Assembly: GCA_951640165.1 (NCBI GenBank) | Contig: OX621246.1 | Coordinates: 8,705,001-8,769,000, forward strand | Length of the DNA stretch: 64,000 bases | Direction of reading: 5' to 3' | DNA from: Pseudoips prasinana | Lineage: Eukaryota > Arthropoda > Insecta > Lepidoptera > Nolidae | Part shown: positions 41,901 through 46,324 of the stretch, one piece after another | Layout of the letters: each line of letters starts with the position of its first letter | How positions within the stretch are numbered: position 1 is the first letter of the stretch | Translations under genes and position numbers: made by a program | Notes under the pieces: model-generated | What the model saw: only the letters and a program-made list of their open reading frames with translations | Database searches by the model: none | What the model was told of the DNA's origin: nothing

Positions 41901-44900
41901 GAAAAATGGATTCTGTTTGATAACCGCAAGCGCTCAGCAAGTTGGTTGGATCCTGGTTCAGCACCTAAACAATGCCCTAAACGAAAACTTACCCCTAGAA
42001 AAGTGATGGTCACTGTTTGGTGGTCTAGCGCCGGTGTGATTCATCACAGCTTCTTACCAAACGGGGTGAGCATTACTGCAGATGTGTACTGTGAAGAACT
42101 GAGCACAATGATGGAGAAGCTGGCGCATCTCCAACCAGCATTGGTCAATCGCTCGTCTCCGCTGCTCCTGCACGACAACGCGCGACCTCATACTGCACAG
42201 CAGACGGTCTCCAAGTTGCAAGAACTGGGGTTGGAAGCTCTCCGTCATCCGCCCTACTCACCAGACCTTGCGCCTACAGACTACTACTTTTTCCAGAATT
42301 TGGATAACTTCTTGGCGGGAAAAAAATTCAATACCCGAGAGGCAGTACAAAATGCCTTTGAAGAATTTGTTGCCTCCCGTCCAGCTGATTTCTTTAAGAA
42401 GGGCATCAATAAACTGCCACTGCGATGGCAAAGATGCATTGATTGCATGGGTGATTACTTCGATTAATACAAATAAAAAAATTCATGAAAAAAATTCGTT
42501 TAAATTTTTTCATACAAAACGGCAATTTCATAGGTAAAGACCTATTATTCATCAAAGCGGGCCCCGCGCGCCGCGCCATTTGAATGTGTTCGTGTATAAC
42601 TCATTGGTCTAGCGGTAGCGTGTTCAACTGCAGATAATAAAGTCCTGGGATCAAATCCCGGGTCGGGCCAAAAAGTGATTTTGGGAATAATGAAGTCTTG
42701 GGTTCAATTCCCGGGTCGGGCCAAAAAGTGATTATGGGATTTTTCCGTAAAAAGAAATTTCTCAGTATCAGCCCGAAGTCTGGGAGTTGACAATATTACA
42801 CCCCCATGCCTCGGAGAGCACGTAAAGCCGTAGTTCCTGTGCCTGACCTCTTTCCGGTCGTATCTCTAGTCGTGCCATCGGATCATTAGAGTAATGGAAT
42901 AGAAAGTGCAGGGGCACTTTCAATTCCAACTTTAAAATTTAGAGTGATACACTCTAAATTTTAAAGGTTCCCTGTAATGACATATTAATCATTCATACAA
43001 TACATACAAATAGAAAAATATGAATAATGTACTAGGCTCATATGAACAGTAGGGGACATTTCAAATTCCGTCCTGATTATATCCAAAGTTACACTAATAT
43101 GGCGGCAAAATCAAAGAGTTGATTTAGGTAAATAATAAACGGTTAAATATCTTTTAATATTCATGTAAGCGAGCCGCGCGCGTCGTCGATACCTAGGCGG
43201 CTCTTTTGAGTGGACTCAAAGACGCCGCCAAAGGGGCCGCGTTCGAAGAAAGCCACCAAATTCATCAAATATTGTGCAATTTCATTTATTTAATAAAAAT
43301 ATTAAAATCATCAGTTGTTCGTAAACTGCTGTCTATTTAGGTCGTGTTTAGTTACTAAATCGTCTAAAATGTCGTTTAGTAATGAGTAAAGTGTTCCGCG
43401 AAATCCTTAACTATGTCGTTCAGTGATCGTAATAATTTGGAAAATTTCGTGCATTCATCTATGAAAGAATAGCCTCAGACGTGCACTTTGTGATGATGAG
43501 GATTCATAGGTCACAGAATTTAAGGCTGTTTAATTACGAGGAACCTATGTCGTGAAGGGTACAGTGTCGCGATGGAGGCCACGCCTCTTTATAACTAAGA
43601 AACATGAAAGCTTTACGATTCTATGAATATGTTGTACATGAGAGAGACTCGTGTCAGTTGGCAAGTCTTAGAGTTAAGCTTTCGGTATCGGTGCAGATTT
43701 TAGTGAACGTGAAATAATGAAATTCTTCCATCAGTACTGAAAACAACTTCAACTAGAAGTTAAACTATAAAAAGGATCTCGTAATGTGTTTGTGTATCAC
43801 GTACTTATACGATGTAAAGTATCCAATAGCTATTCAGCAGTGCTATAAATAAAAACATAACTCTAAAATAAAACAAAATATGTGTAGTGAGTGCAATCGG
43901 AATCAAACTACCAGGCGTGCATAGAAACACAGAGGTTTGTCAAACAATTTCTAGCGTAAATCAGAATCAGCTGTGCTGTGTTAGTACGGATGTTCGTTAT
44001 ATCGATAAAAATACTTGTCGATATATTGAACGGTATATTATTTTACGATCAAGATTAAAATGATGGTATTTCGGTATGAGATTTTGTGTATAGGTAGGCT
44101 TAAGGAGACCATATATGCCCCTTAAGTTACGTTCACTCTTTCTGTTACACGTTGTATACACAATATTAATACAAAATAAAGTAGGGTCAATAATGTAAAG
44201 TTAAACAAGAGTTGTGACCGAATAGTAATGTAAAGGAAATAATACCACCTTTAATTTAAGATTTGCATATTAATATAGAGTGATTGACTGAAAAACAAGT
44301 TGAATGTTGTTTAATTATCACATTTAATTCAAAAAATATTCCGGCAATTGGTTTCTACATTAAATTTACTTAAACAAATGAAGGTAACCAAATAAGAATT
44401 TTTCTCCACCTTGGGTCTGTTTTTATGGATTTTGCTACTTATTTACGTTTTAAATCTCAAAACAAACCTCATATTACTAAACTTTAGGCATTCACCTATA
44501 GCATAAAATAAAGAAATCAAGTATATTTCAATATTTTAATTTCAGCATAATTTCTGAGAAAAGGTAAATTTTTTTTGAGAAATGCTCATGTTAGTAAAGT
44601 ATCTTATGAAATAGTGATTTAATTTACCTAGTGCAGGCAAGAAAAATAAGAAAAATATTATTTCTATAAGAGAATGACAATAACCCACTAGTTACTAGAA
44701 TATTGTATGTTACAAATGACTAGCTAAAGCTAAATTATGGCTTAGTGATAAACGGTATAAATATTGAATACTTACTGCTACAAAAGTTTTCCATTGTATT
44801 TTATTATAACAAGTATTTGGATTTCTGAAAAAATCTTGAAGACTCCAAAATCTGCAGTACAGGTTATAATCTATATTCAACTTGTTTTTTTCATTGTTAT

Positions 44901-45609
44901 CAACCACCATTTCTTCATCCAAGGAATCTTTTAGAGTACTAGAGTTGTCACCACCAAACTCCGTTATATTCTCAAGATTGAACTCCGAAACAATGTTTAA
45001 GCCTGATCGTTCAGAAAATGGAAAGAATTTGGCTAAAAATAGCAATATTCGACCACAGAACACAGTATTCTGTGATCTTGAGAGCCTTCTGAGAAGATCA
45101 TTGCACATTCTGAGAAGATTGTTTTTGCAAGCAACAAAAAATAATTCTTCTTTCCATGTGTTGACACCATTTTCAACGTATGAGAACATTTTTTCGCATT
45201 TGTTCAGCGTCAAAGCATCGAATATATCTCCGAGTAGTACTACAGGCATTGTTGGGGTCACCATCTGACGCCTGCACGAGTCGATGCAGAAAGATACGAA
45301 ATTCTCCAAAGTGTCAGGTTCTTCTATGAGTAGCTCTAACAATTTATCGCGGAATGCTTGGTCCATCGCCGCTTTCCGATCAGCCTCATTTGTGTTCCTC
45401 GAAAATGAATCGAGTAAATCGATATTATTGGTAGTAAATGCTTTGGAAAGCACATCCTAAAAGTATACTTCAACATTAGCATTTTAAATCACATACAAAC
45501 AATTATAAACATAAATACTTACTACAACCTTTTTAATAAACTCGAGAGGTTAGGATCTTTTTACCTTGTATTTGTTACGTAGATCTTCAAATCCAAGTTT
45601 TTCCGACAT
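9816..45609 (-). CDS. THOC1: THO complex subunit 1 (HPR1/p84), 11 exons
   Basis: THOC1 is a core subunit of the nuclear THO/TREX complex, which couples transcription elongation to mRNP packaging and export and limits R-loops (family knowledge). Coding exons: 45609-45565, 45456-44776, 38444-38185, 36747-36575, 30954-30825, 29943-29858, 17289-17129, 14315-14223, 13450-13370, 12303-12110, 9939-9816. All have GT-AG borders and the phases agree, giving 2,028 nt and 675 aa, near the roughly 657 aa of vertebrate THOC1. Landmarks: [54 protein letters not shown], an acidic stretch (aa 544-570) and a C-terminal death domain (about aa 590-670). Exon 7 is followed by six extra copies of its own 3' part. 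Introns 2, 4 and 6 are swollen by transposons. The start ATG at 45609 opens a 45-nt first exon. Confidence 0.93.
10436..10672. repeat. Repeat family R with a nested SINE fragment
   Basis: Outer pieces (GGACCTTGTGTGTATGACG near 10441 and CGGCGAAATATACTTGAGAG near 10652) match the repeat at 47515-47695. Between them about 10510-10600 resembles SINE family C (CGCGGGGTAC, CAGACTCAGAACAACT). It lies in THOC1 intron 10. Confidence 0.4.
10679..10814. mobile_element. MITE family M1, copy 2
   Basis: Same inverted ends as the copy at 5862 (CAGACGCCAGCACATCCAGC) and TA on both sides. 136 bp, in THOC1 intron 10. Confidence 0.85.
11150..11430 (+). mobile_element. SINE family B copy
   Basis: Contains CACCTGATGGTAAGTGATCA, ACACTCGCGGGTGCGTTGCC, GTTAGCAAACAAGTGTTGCTG and AGTCGGGCTGCTCTT in the order seen, inverted, at 52850-53275. 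The copy here lacks the SINE A insertion found there, so it gives the empty site. It lies in THOC1 intron 10. Confidence 0.7.
12110..12303 (-). CDS. THOC1: THOC1 exon 10 (death domain)
   Basis: 194 nt. It encodes most of the death domain, including [20 protein letters not shown] and [12 protein letters not shown]. Acceptor CTATCAG, donor GTATAT; it ends in phase 2 and matches exon 11. Confidence 0.9.
12640..12906 (-). mobile_element. SINE family A copy
   Basis: tRNA-derived SINE on the minus strand. The right side holds a polymerase III B-box on the minus strand (GGTTCGAATCC) next to an A-box-like AGCCTAGTTGGTAG; the left side ends in an (AAAT)n tail. The CTGATC/CCAAACTAAGCAAAGCTTGT block is shared with copies at 31600, 52911 and 61655. 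In THOC1 intron 9. Confidence 0.72.
12937..13140. repeat. Long palindrome ending in a tRNA-like SINE head
   Basis: Arms of about 55 nt (12937-12993 and 13012-13069) beginning GCACAAGACAAATATTTTTG are reverse complements around a purine-rich loop (AGAAGAAAGAGAAGAAG). The right arm runs into a tRNA-like SINE end (CGAACCTGCCACC, then GCCAACTGAGTCACATGG). An open frame crossing this block is not a gene. Confidence 0.7.
13370..13450 (-). CDS. THOC1: THOC1 exon 9 (acidic linker)
   Basis: 81 nt, phase 0 at both ends. It encodes a glutamate/aspartate-rich linker ([20 protein letters not shown]) like the acidic spacer before the death domain of vertebrate THOC1. Donor GTAAGG, acceptor TTTAAG. Confidence 0.85.
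13451..14222. other. THOC1 intron 8
   Basis: The only clear structure is a hairpin at about 13748-13796 with a CATGTTTTCTTTGC stem and its complement around TTCGGCCTACTTGAGTCCGG. No other element is recognised; a long open frame over exon 8 on the opposite strand is a shadow of the exon. Confidence 0.5.
14223..14315 (-). CDS. THOC1: THOC1 exon 8
   Basis: 93 nt, phase 0 at both ends, encoding [20 protein letters not shown] and a polar tail. Acceptor TTATTCCAG, donor GTAAAC. It joins in frame only to exon 7 spliced at the first of the seven repeated donors (see 16364-17238). Confidence 0.87.
14585..16200 (-). mobile_element. LINE relic with internal deletion (Jockey superfamily)
   Basis: Minus-strand LINE in THOC1 intron 7. 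In coding order: endonuclease domain 16196-15655 ([37 protein letters not shown]); more endonuclease 15725-15414 with [17 protein letters not shown]; then RT pieces at about 15236-14946 ([13 protein letters not shown]) and the C-terminal part 14928-14623 ([37 protein letters not shown]). The region between endonuclease and YADD is too short for a full RT, so there is an internal deletion as well as frameshifts. A 10-bp-stem hairpin (14593-14618) marks its 3' edge. Confidence 0.8.
16364..17238 (-). repeat. Seven identical 124-bp tandem copies of the THOC1 exon 7/intron 7 boundary
   Basis: Starting at 16364, 16488, 16612, 16736, 16860, 16984 and 17108 the same 124 bp recurs, by eye without a mismatch, followed by a final CCGCCGC (17232-17238). 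Read on the minus strand each unit has 105 nt or so of exon 7 ([10 protein letters not shown]...LPDYLTAM), the donor ATG|GTAAGT and about 20 nt of intron (CAGCTCGTGCGGC). The exon start and acceptor are outside the array and single copy. CCGCCGC occurs at both outer edges and at every junction. The unit length is 1 mod 3, so read-through changes frame in each copy. Open frames of 75-140 codons in the array are by-products. Confidence 0.97.
17129..17289 (-). CDS. THOC1: THOC1 exon 7, the exon whose 3' part is amplified
   Basis: 161 nt from a strong pyrimidine-rich acceptor (...CTGTTTGATGTTAG) to the first ATG|GTAAGT donor. Residues include [18 protein letters not shown] and [12 protein letters not shown], matching the most conserved block of THOC1. 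The first 51 nt (17289-17239) are single copy; the rest is the first of seven tandem copies. It is GC-rich, in contrast to the AT-rich introns. Confidence 0.92.
17290..17855. other. 5' margin of the retroelement in THOC1 intron 6
   Basis: Contains the polypyrimidine tract of the exon 7 acceptor (GA-rich on the plus strand, 17305-17343). The remainder shows no element I recognise; about 17700-17855 (CGGGAAGCCCCCAAAG...) directly precedes the TA microsatellite. Confidence 0.5.
17856..17907. repeat. (TA)n microsatellite
   Basis: About 26 uninterrupted AT dinucleotides abutting the first base of the 5' LTR. A shorter AT run borders the other end of the composite element (28280-28302). Confidence 0.95.
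17907..18084 (+). mobile_element. Gypsy-type LTR 1
   Basis: 178 bp starting TGTGGGAGAAATAAATTAAA and ending CGACACGACACA. It matches 27971-28148 with three substitutions seen by eye. It starts exactly at the TA microsatellite, so the true 5' end of the LTR could have been lost and the LTR could be longer. The normal primer-binding region seen after LTR 2 is missing here. Confidence 0.85.
18085..23282 (+). mobile_element. I-type LINE joined into the Gypsy leader, 3' truncated
   Basis: Non-LTR retrotransposon of the I superfamily type with ORF1 (zinc knuckles) and ORF2 (endonuclease, RT, RNase H). Its 5' leader begins directly after LTR 1 at GGATTCGCTGG. Its 3' end is cut inside ORF2: after CRIRLGFCC the sequence passes into the Gypsy leader (TTTTTATTATTTGAACC). 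A relative at 33480-35900 continues past this point, so the final part of ORF2, the 3' UTR and the tail are missing. Target-primed insertion would not be expected to lose the 3' end, so this is a chimeric joint. Confidence 0.85.
18288..19868 (+). pseudogene. I-type LINE ORF1 (zinc-knuckle nucleocapsid-like)
   Basis: RNA-binding ORF1 protein expected to coat the LINE RNA. The frame begins at ATG 18288 and is interrupted by one in-frame TAA at 18600; the rest (18603-19868) is open. Three CCHC-type knuckles are visible in the middle: [27 protein letters not shown] and [15 protein letters not shown]. The C-terminal part is Ser/Pro-rich. Its end overlaps the start of ORF2 by 56 nt. Confidence 0.8.
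19813..23312 (+). pseudogene. I-type LINE ORF2 (endonuclease, RT, RNase H), frameshifted
   Basis: AP endonuclease from 19813 ([44 protein letters not shown]). A frameshift near 20900-20960 moves reading to the frame that continues to 23312. RT motifs: [50 protein letters not shown] and the catalytic YADD in [10 protein letters not shown]. RNase [49 protein letters not shown]. The last residues (NFLLFEPRA) are encoded by Gypsy leader sequence, showing the fusion. Confidence 0.85.
23309..24451 (+). CDS. gag: Gypsy gag polyprotein
   Basis: 380-codon frame of a Ty3/Gypsy element, starting ATGATGGCGGACACC. The capsid-like middle (about residues 100-260) has the retrotransposon Gag pattern ([32 protein letters not shown]). 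Two zinc knuckles follow: [14 protein letters not shown] and [14 protein letters not shown]. The frame overlaps the protease frame by 49 nt in a different frame, as in elements that make Gag-Pol by frameshifting. The 5' leader upstream has been replaced by LINE sequence, so normal expression from LTR 1 is doubtful. Confidence 0.85.
   Translation: MMADTDDVSELNPSESPTAAVGSIPKSSHVSTAMPATQNKEYFRLEPEAQENSATGPSTSRNVAHGAPSPETWAVFFQNMMAGFQNSNPKSTSVGDSRKLKASEIYLPQLDPDDCQFTAAQWCNEIEHHIKNNSWTDYETRNAAFTRLQGRAKKWAARSYPLCKTWEELKERLTQQFISTRRFYDLFRDMVEYTSDQAATYIEYSTNKVALIDRLDTGWGESNKIEVVISGITDVQVRTDLLKNTPTSFVALDRHLNTYPKIKNLKRYSDKTRSEHETPKRPRVGELPTKRRCHYCNKIGHLKRHCLLLRNKNKDEGTHSRTSVNKSSDKSNVTQCSNCHRTGHSESTCFKKQREENRRILKILYCKQSQSMFVHPLKIL
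24403..27437 (+). pseudogene. pol: Gypsy pol (protease, RT, RNase H, integrase), disrupted
   Basis: Order of domains: aspartic protease ([11 protein letters not shown], near 24485-24530); reverse transcriptase 24591-25598 with [19 protein letters not shown] and the catalytic YMDD; RNase H from 25815 ([16 protein letters not shown]); integrase with a zinc-binding region, catalytic Asp in HIDTSG and [10 protein letters not shown], and Glu in NGQVERLM; and a C-terminal chromatin-like tail ending at 27437. Reading changes frame near 24590, 25590 and 25795, and RNase H has an internal deletion after LLGREFNLP. No env-like frame follows. It is a dead copy. Confidence 0.88.
27438..27970 (+). repeat. 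Gypsy 3' region with seven GAAAGC/GCTTT hairpin motifs
   Basis: Between pol and LTR 2 the motif TGAAAGC...CGCTTTG, able to form a small stem, starts at 27631, 27663, 27696, 27748, 27800, 27829 and 27861 (the third copy is degenerate). Spacing is 28-52 nt. No polypurine tract is obvious before 27971, so these repeats may lie in the 3' UTR or, if the LTR is longer than 178 bp, in U3. Confidence 0.8.
27971..28148 (+). mobile_element. Gypsy-type LTR 2
   Basis: 178 bp matching LTR 1 with three differences. It is followed not by host DNA but by a Gypsy leader and gag start, so it is shared between two tandem elements. Confidence 0.85.
28149..28279 (+). mobile_element. Second Gypsy copy: leader plus truncated gag start
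   Basis: After LTR 2 comes TTGGCATACAGAGCTCGACC and a leader, then the same gag beginning as at 23283-23361 (one visible change, ACGAGC to ACGTGC). It stops abruptly at CTCCGAC where an AT run begins. It preserves the leader that is missing behind LTR 1. Confidence 0.85.
28280..28302. repeat. (AT)n microsatellite at the right edge of the composite element
   Basis: A run of about 11 AT dinucleotides that cuts off the second gag fragment, mirroring the run at 17856-17907. Confidence 0.9.
28630..28816 (-). mobile_element. SINE family C copy
   Basis: tRNA-like end on the right: GTTGTCCGGCGCGGGACTCAA...CGAAGCGGCG, giving a B-box-like stretch on the minus strand. The left part has GACATCGCCCGCATTAGG and TGTCGCGGGGTAC, as in the copy at 32490-32705. 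THOC1 intron 6. Confidence 0.7.
28880..29049. mobile_element. Short TIR element (MITE)
   Basis: Ends TAATTAACGCACACCCTGAAA and the complement of TAATTGACGCACACCCTCAAA face each other 170 bp apart, with no coding capacity inside. A hairpin lies further right at about 29120-29176 (TGCATTT...GAATATTCAAAGAC). Confidence 0.6.
29858..29943 (-). CDS. THOC1: THOC1 exon 6
   Basis: 86 nt encoding [20 protein letters not shown] followed by ERDFMPSL, a signature THOC1 block. Acceptor CTTTCCTTTCAG, donor GTAAGT. It completes AA|C from exon 5 and leaves G| for exon 7 (G+AA = Glu). Its 3' intron is the one holding the chimeric retroelement. Confidence 0.92.
30018..30432 (+). mobile_element. 5'-truncated LINE, ORF2 C-terminus with (ATT)n tail
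   Basis: Reads [20 protein letters not shown] and [20 protein letters not shown] up to a stop near 30330, then a 3' UTR with TTGAAATAAACG and a (TTA)n tail. Only the last ORF2 part is present. Located in THOC1 intron 5 in antisense orientation to the gene. Confidence 0.72.
30825..30954 (-). CDS. THOC1: THOC1 exon 5 (basic region)
   Basis: 130 nt encoding [20 protein letters not shown] followed by [16 protein letters not shown] and NKSYMG, a lysine/arginine-rich stretch that is a likely nuclear localisation region. Acceptor CTATTGCAG, donor GTTAGT (weaker than consensus). Confidence 0.87.
31020..31275 (+). mobile_element. LINE C-terminal fragment with TATG tail
   Basis: Reads [20 protein letters not shown] and [12 protein letters not shown] then stop, followed by a (TATG)n-like tail. 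The N-terminal part of the fragment is in another frame ([20 protein letters not shown]). A shorter fragment of the same 3' end lies at about 32850-32945. THOC1 intron 4. Confidence 0.65.
31600..31815 (-). mobile_element. SINE family A copy
   Basis: Contains ATCCTGGGCCATTATTTACA, CACGGCCATCTGATCCCAAA, CCCAGACTCAGGACAAACAG and GGGAATCGAACCTACGACC (B-box on the minus strand), the standard order of family A. THOC1 intron 4. Confidence 0.78.
32490..32705 (-). mobile_element. SINE family C copy
   Basis: The best-preserved family C copy. The right end on the minus strand gives GGTTCGAGTCCCGCG, a good B-box, and GCGCAGCGGCTAAGGCAGTC as the A-box side. The left end reads GACAACGCCCGCACTAGGGA. THOC1 intron 4. 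Confidence 0.78.
32850..32945 (+). mobile_element. Very short LINE 3' fragment
   Basis: Shares CTACCCCTCTGGGAAACAGG and GTGAGTCTATGTATGTAT with 31020-31275, the end of the same LINE family. Codons before the stop read SAYPSGKQA. Confidence 0.6.
32946..33479. other. Unassigned intron sequence
   Basis: About 33011-33040 (GCCTGTTTCACAATGTCC) resembles, inverted, the end near 36535-36556 (ACATTGTGAAACAGACCC), so both may be ends of one MITE family. Otherwise nothing is recognised. Confidence 0.3.
33480..35900 (-). mobile_element. I-type LINE, antisense, split by an R1-type LINE
   Basis: Same family as 18085-23282. RNase H domain at 35727-35230 ([41 protein letters not shown]). Toward lower coordinates it continues, in broken frames, past [11 protein letters not shown] into [20 protein letters not shown], i.e. 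beyond the point where the other copy is cut. The remaining end resumes left of the insertion at 33480-33553. Confidence 0.8.
33554..34786 (+). mobile_element. R1-type LINE fragment nested in the I-type LINE
   Basis: Plus-strand frame 33618-34337 encodes the C-terminal ORF2 part of an R1-clade-like element: [40 protein letters not shown] and a CCHC-like tail with [12 protein letters not shown] 3' UTR and A-tract (about 34748-34770) follow. TTCAAAGGAGTGT is present on both sides (33541-33553 and 34787-34799) as a 13-bp target duplication. Confidence 0.75.
35901..36574. other. THOC1 intron 4, part next to exon 4
   Basis: No gene. The stretch 36400-36556 may be a MITE end (see 33011). A 24-nt imperfect TTTA run is present near 36497. 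An open frame at 36316-36570 has no recognisable protein. Confidence 0.35.
36575..36747 (-). CDS. THOC1: THOC1 exon 4
   Basis: 173 nt encoding [20 protein letters not shown] through a [16 protein letters not shown] end, as in the family. The acceptor is ACTATGTTCAG; the donor is GTAATT. Phases are 2 in and 1 out. Confidence 0.9.
36748..38184. other. THOC1 intron 3
   Basis: Apart from the TIR element at 37806-38130 I see no gene. About 36810-36960 and 36960-37140 look like repeat-derived sequence, but I could not name a family. Confidence 0.35.
37806..38130. mobile_element. 325-bp MITE with long TIRs
   Basis: ACCTGATTTAAATACATATA...CTTATTGAAAAGGACAGGGC at the left and its near-exact complement at the right give inverted ends of about 57 bp. 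No ORF. Target duplication is unclear. Confidence 0.8.
38185..38444 (-). CDS. THOC1: THOC1 exon 3
   Basis: 260 nt. Contains [20 protein letters not shown] and [16 protein letters not shown], very close to the known THOC1 core. Acceptor CTTCTTACAG, donor GTAAGT, ending in phase 2. Confidence 0.93.
38445..39503. other. THOC1 intron 2, right of exon 3
   Basis: AT-rich intron with no gene or repeat that I recognise. Confidence 0.5.
39504..39810 (-). pseudogene. Unidentified coding-like relic inside THOC1 intron 2
   Basis: Minus-strand sequence reads as protein across two frames: first [19 protein letters not shown] (near 39795-39730), then, after a shift near 39725, [60 protein letters not shown] and ITVTKEEN before TGA at 39504. 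An AATAAA lies 23-28 nt past the stop (39476-39481). No family was recognised. The stops and the frameshift suggest a degraded retrocopy or remnant gene rather than a live one. Confidence 0.4.
39811..40505. other. AT-rich intron, nothing recognised
   Basis: Low-complexity AT-rich sequence with no coding or repeat signature that I can support. Confidence 0.5.
41111..41260 (+). repeat. Direct repeat, copy with mariner insertion
   Basis: TGAATAATGTACTAGGCTCA...TAGGTAAATAATAAATGG recurs at 43013-43164. Here it is followed by the mariner; there it continues uninterrupted into TATTCATG, which gives the empty site. Confidence 0.85.
41261..42542 (+). mobile_element. Full-length mariner element
   Basis: 1,282 bp with 26-28 bp TIRs (GGTCTTTACCTATGAAATTG at the left, complement at the right) and the TA target duplication (41259-41260, 42543-42544). 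It encodes one uninterrupted transposase. Size, ends and target are typical of mariner. Confidence 0.95.
41448..42467 (+). CDS. Mariner transposase, intact frame (339 aa)
   Basis: Cut-and-paste transposase of the Tc1/mariner superfamily. ATG 41448 is preferred over an upstream in-frame start because [14 protein letters not shown] is the usual beginning. The N-terminal two-HTH DNA-binding region (aa 1-110) precedes the linker motif WVPHEL (aa 114-119). The catalytic triad is present: D151 (TCDEKW), D243 (LHDNARPH) and D278 (LAPTDYY), 34 residues after D243, i.e. DD34D. YSPDLAP is at aa 270-276. No stop or frameshift is seen. Its length is as expected for the family (about 340-350 aa). Activity cannot be judged from sequence alone. 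Confidence 0.93.
   Translation: MDTLKIRVIMEYEYRRGSNAAQAARNINDVYGANTTNQRTTCYWFARFRSGNFDLKNEPRGRPKTLVDNDELKAVVEADDTQSTAELAAAFEVSVKTILVHLRQIGKVKKLDKWVPHELNDRQREVRVETCLALLNRHTNEGILNRIVTCDEKWILFDNRKRSASWLDPGSAPKQCPKRKLTPRKVMVTVWWSSAGVIHHSFLPNGVSITADVYCEELSTMMEKLAHLQPALVNRSSPLLLHDNARPHTAQQTVSKLQELGLEALRHPPYSPDLAPTDYYFFQNLDNFLAGKKFNTREAVQNAFEEFVASRPADFFKKGINKLPLRWQRCIDCMGDYFD
42595..42985 (+). mobile_element. tRNA-derived SINE
   Basis: The head resembles a tRNA (TTGGTCTAGCGGTAGCGTG as A-box side, GGGATCAAATCCCGGG as B-box) and is partly duplicated (GGGTTCAATTCCCGGGTCGG at about 42692). The body has the lepidopteran SINE block CCTCGGAGAGCACGTAAAGC. A hairpin of AAAATTTAGAGTG and its complement lies near the 3' end. 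Confidence 0.8.
43013..43164 (+). repeat. Direct repeat, uninterrupted copy
   Basis: Counterpart of 41111-41260, about 90% alike by eye, without the mariner. Confidence 0.85.
43165..44775. other. Rest of the TIR element and THOC1 intron 2
   Basis: A GC-rich patch (43168-43250) is followed by AT-rich DNA with the right TIR at about 44115-44154. No gene is recognised; the intron ends at the exon 2 donor. Confidence 0.45.
44776..45456 (-). CDS. THOC1: THOC1 exon 2
   Basis: 681 nt (227 codons), the largest exon. Contains [40 protein letters not shown] and [20 protein letters not shown], the N-terminal THOC1 domain. Acceptor TACTTTTAG, donor GTAAGT. Confidence 0.93.
45565..45609 (-). CDS. THOC1: THOC1 exon 1
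   Basis: 45 nt encoding [15 protein letters not shown], separated by a 108-nt intron from exon 2, which begins DVLSKAF. The ATG is the only one that opens a frame into a good donor (AAG|GTAAAA). The 5' UTR extends upstream from 45610; no TATA-like element is obvious. Confidence 0.8.
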
Positions 45610-45787
45610 GTTATCGAAAATGTTTATATGTTATTATGATAAAATACTTCTTAGATACTTGTTTAACATTTATAAAGAAAATAATTGCAGAATTTATTTT
45701 AGTGAAAAGTTCCGTTTACTCCAGCGACTCGCAAATTGACGTCTAGTCTATTGTTATTTTTTAGTCTGTCAGAGTTCCAGCCTTTTG

Positions 45788-45840
45788 ACTCTCTGACATC
45801 AGATATATGTTGATATAACACATGTCTGATGTCAGAGAGT
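45788..45840. repeat. Palindrome upstream of THOC1
   Basis: ACTCTCTGACATCAGA and its complement TCTGATGTCAGAGAGT enclose a 21-nt AT-rich loop, about 180 bp upstream of the THOC1 start codon. Could be a MITE remnant or a promoter-proximal structure. Confidence 0.7.
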
Positions 45841-46031
45841 TGTTGTTGTAGTCAATATGGCCACGTAAAAATAATAAATAAACAAATTCTAAGTTTGTGA
45901 CTTTTGTAGCAATAACATGGTGAAGTGTTGTTTAGGAATTAGGACTGAGACCAGATTCACTACATCGTGTGACTTATCGAAGCCTCGAAGGGCCCTGCCC
46001 TTAGTGTATTACTTTAGCGATCGAAAAAGAC

Positions 46032-46324
46032 TTCGCGATAATCAAATCAAGATAAGTTCGTTCGAACTCGATACTTATTAGTCCGCACGCGTACTGCACC
46101 GCTCCTACATTTACTAGCTAGTGTGAGCTAGGTCAGCATTCACACTAGCTAGTAAATGTAGTTTATTCTATTGTTTTAGCTAAATCGAGCTACGATTTAA
46201 CTGCTTCGCGCCGAATTAAAATATTTTTTACCGTTTTTTATATTATTCAAACCCACCGTTAGTACGCGTGCGGACCAGTAAGTATCGAGTTCGAACGAAC
46301 TTATCTTGATTTGATCATCGCGAA
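46032..46324. mobile_element. Foldback element with outer and inner inverted repeats
   Basis: Outer arms of about 62 nt (TTCGCGATAATCAAATCAAG...CGCACGCGTACT and complement) enclose a second, almost perfect palindrome at 46105-46161 (CTACATTTACTAGCTAGTGT...). No coding capacity. Confidence 0.85.

Larger units (their letters stand above)
40506..44154. mobile_element. 3.65-kb TIR element carrying nested insertions
   Basis: Inverted ends of about 40 bp: CAACGTGTAACAGAAAGTGT...AACTTAAGGGG at the left and its complement (one or two changes) at the right, flanked by TATA on both sides (40502-40505, 44155-44158). The interior holds a mariner (41261-42542), a tRNA-SINE (42595-42985) and a 150-bp direct repeat, but no transposase of its own. 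Superfamily not assigned. In THOC1 intron 2. Confidence 0.75.

Noticed and set aside
42595..42670. Functional tRNA gene
   Set aside because: A- and B-box are present but the cloverleaf is not complete, and the sequence continues into a SINE body.
44882..45268. 128-codon plus-strand open frame
   Set aside because: Antisense shadow of THOC1 exon 2.
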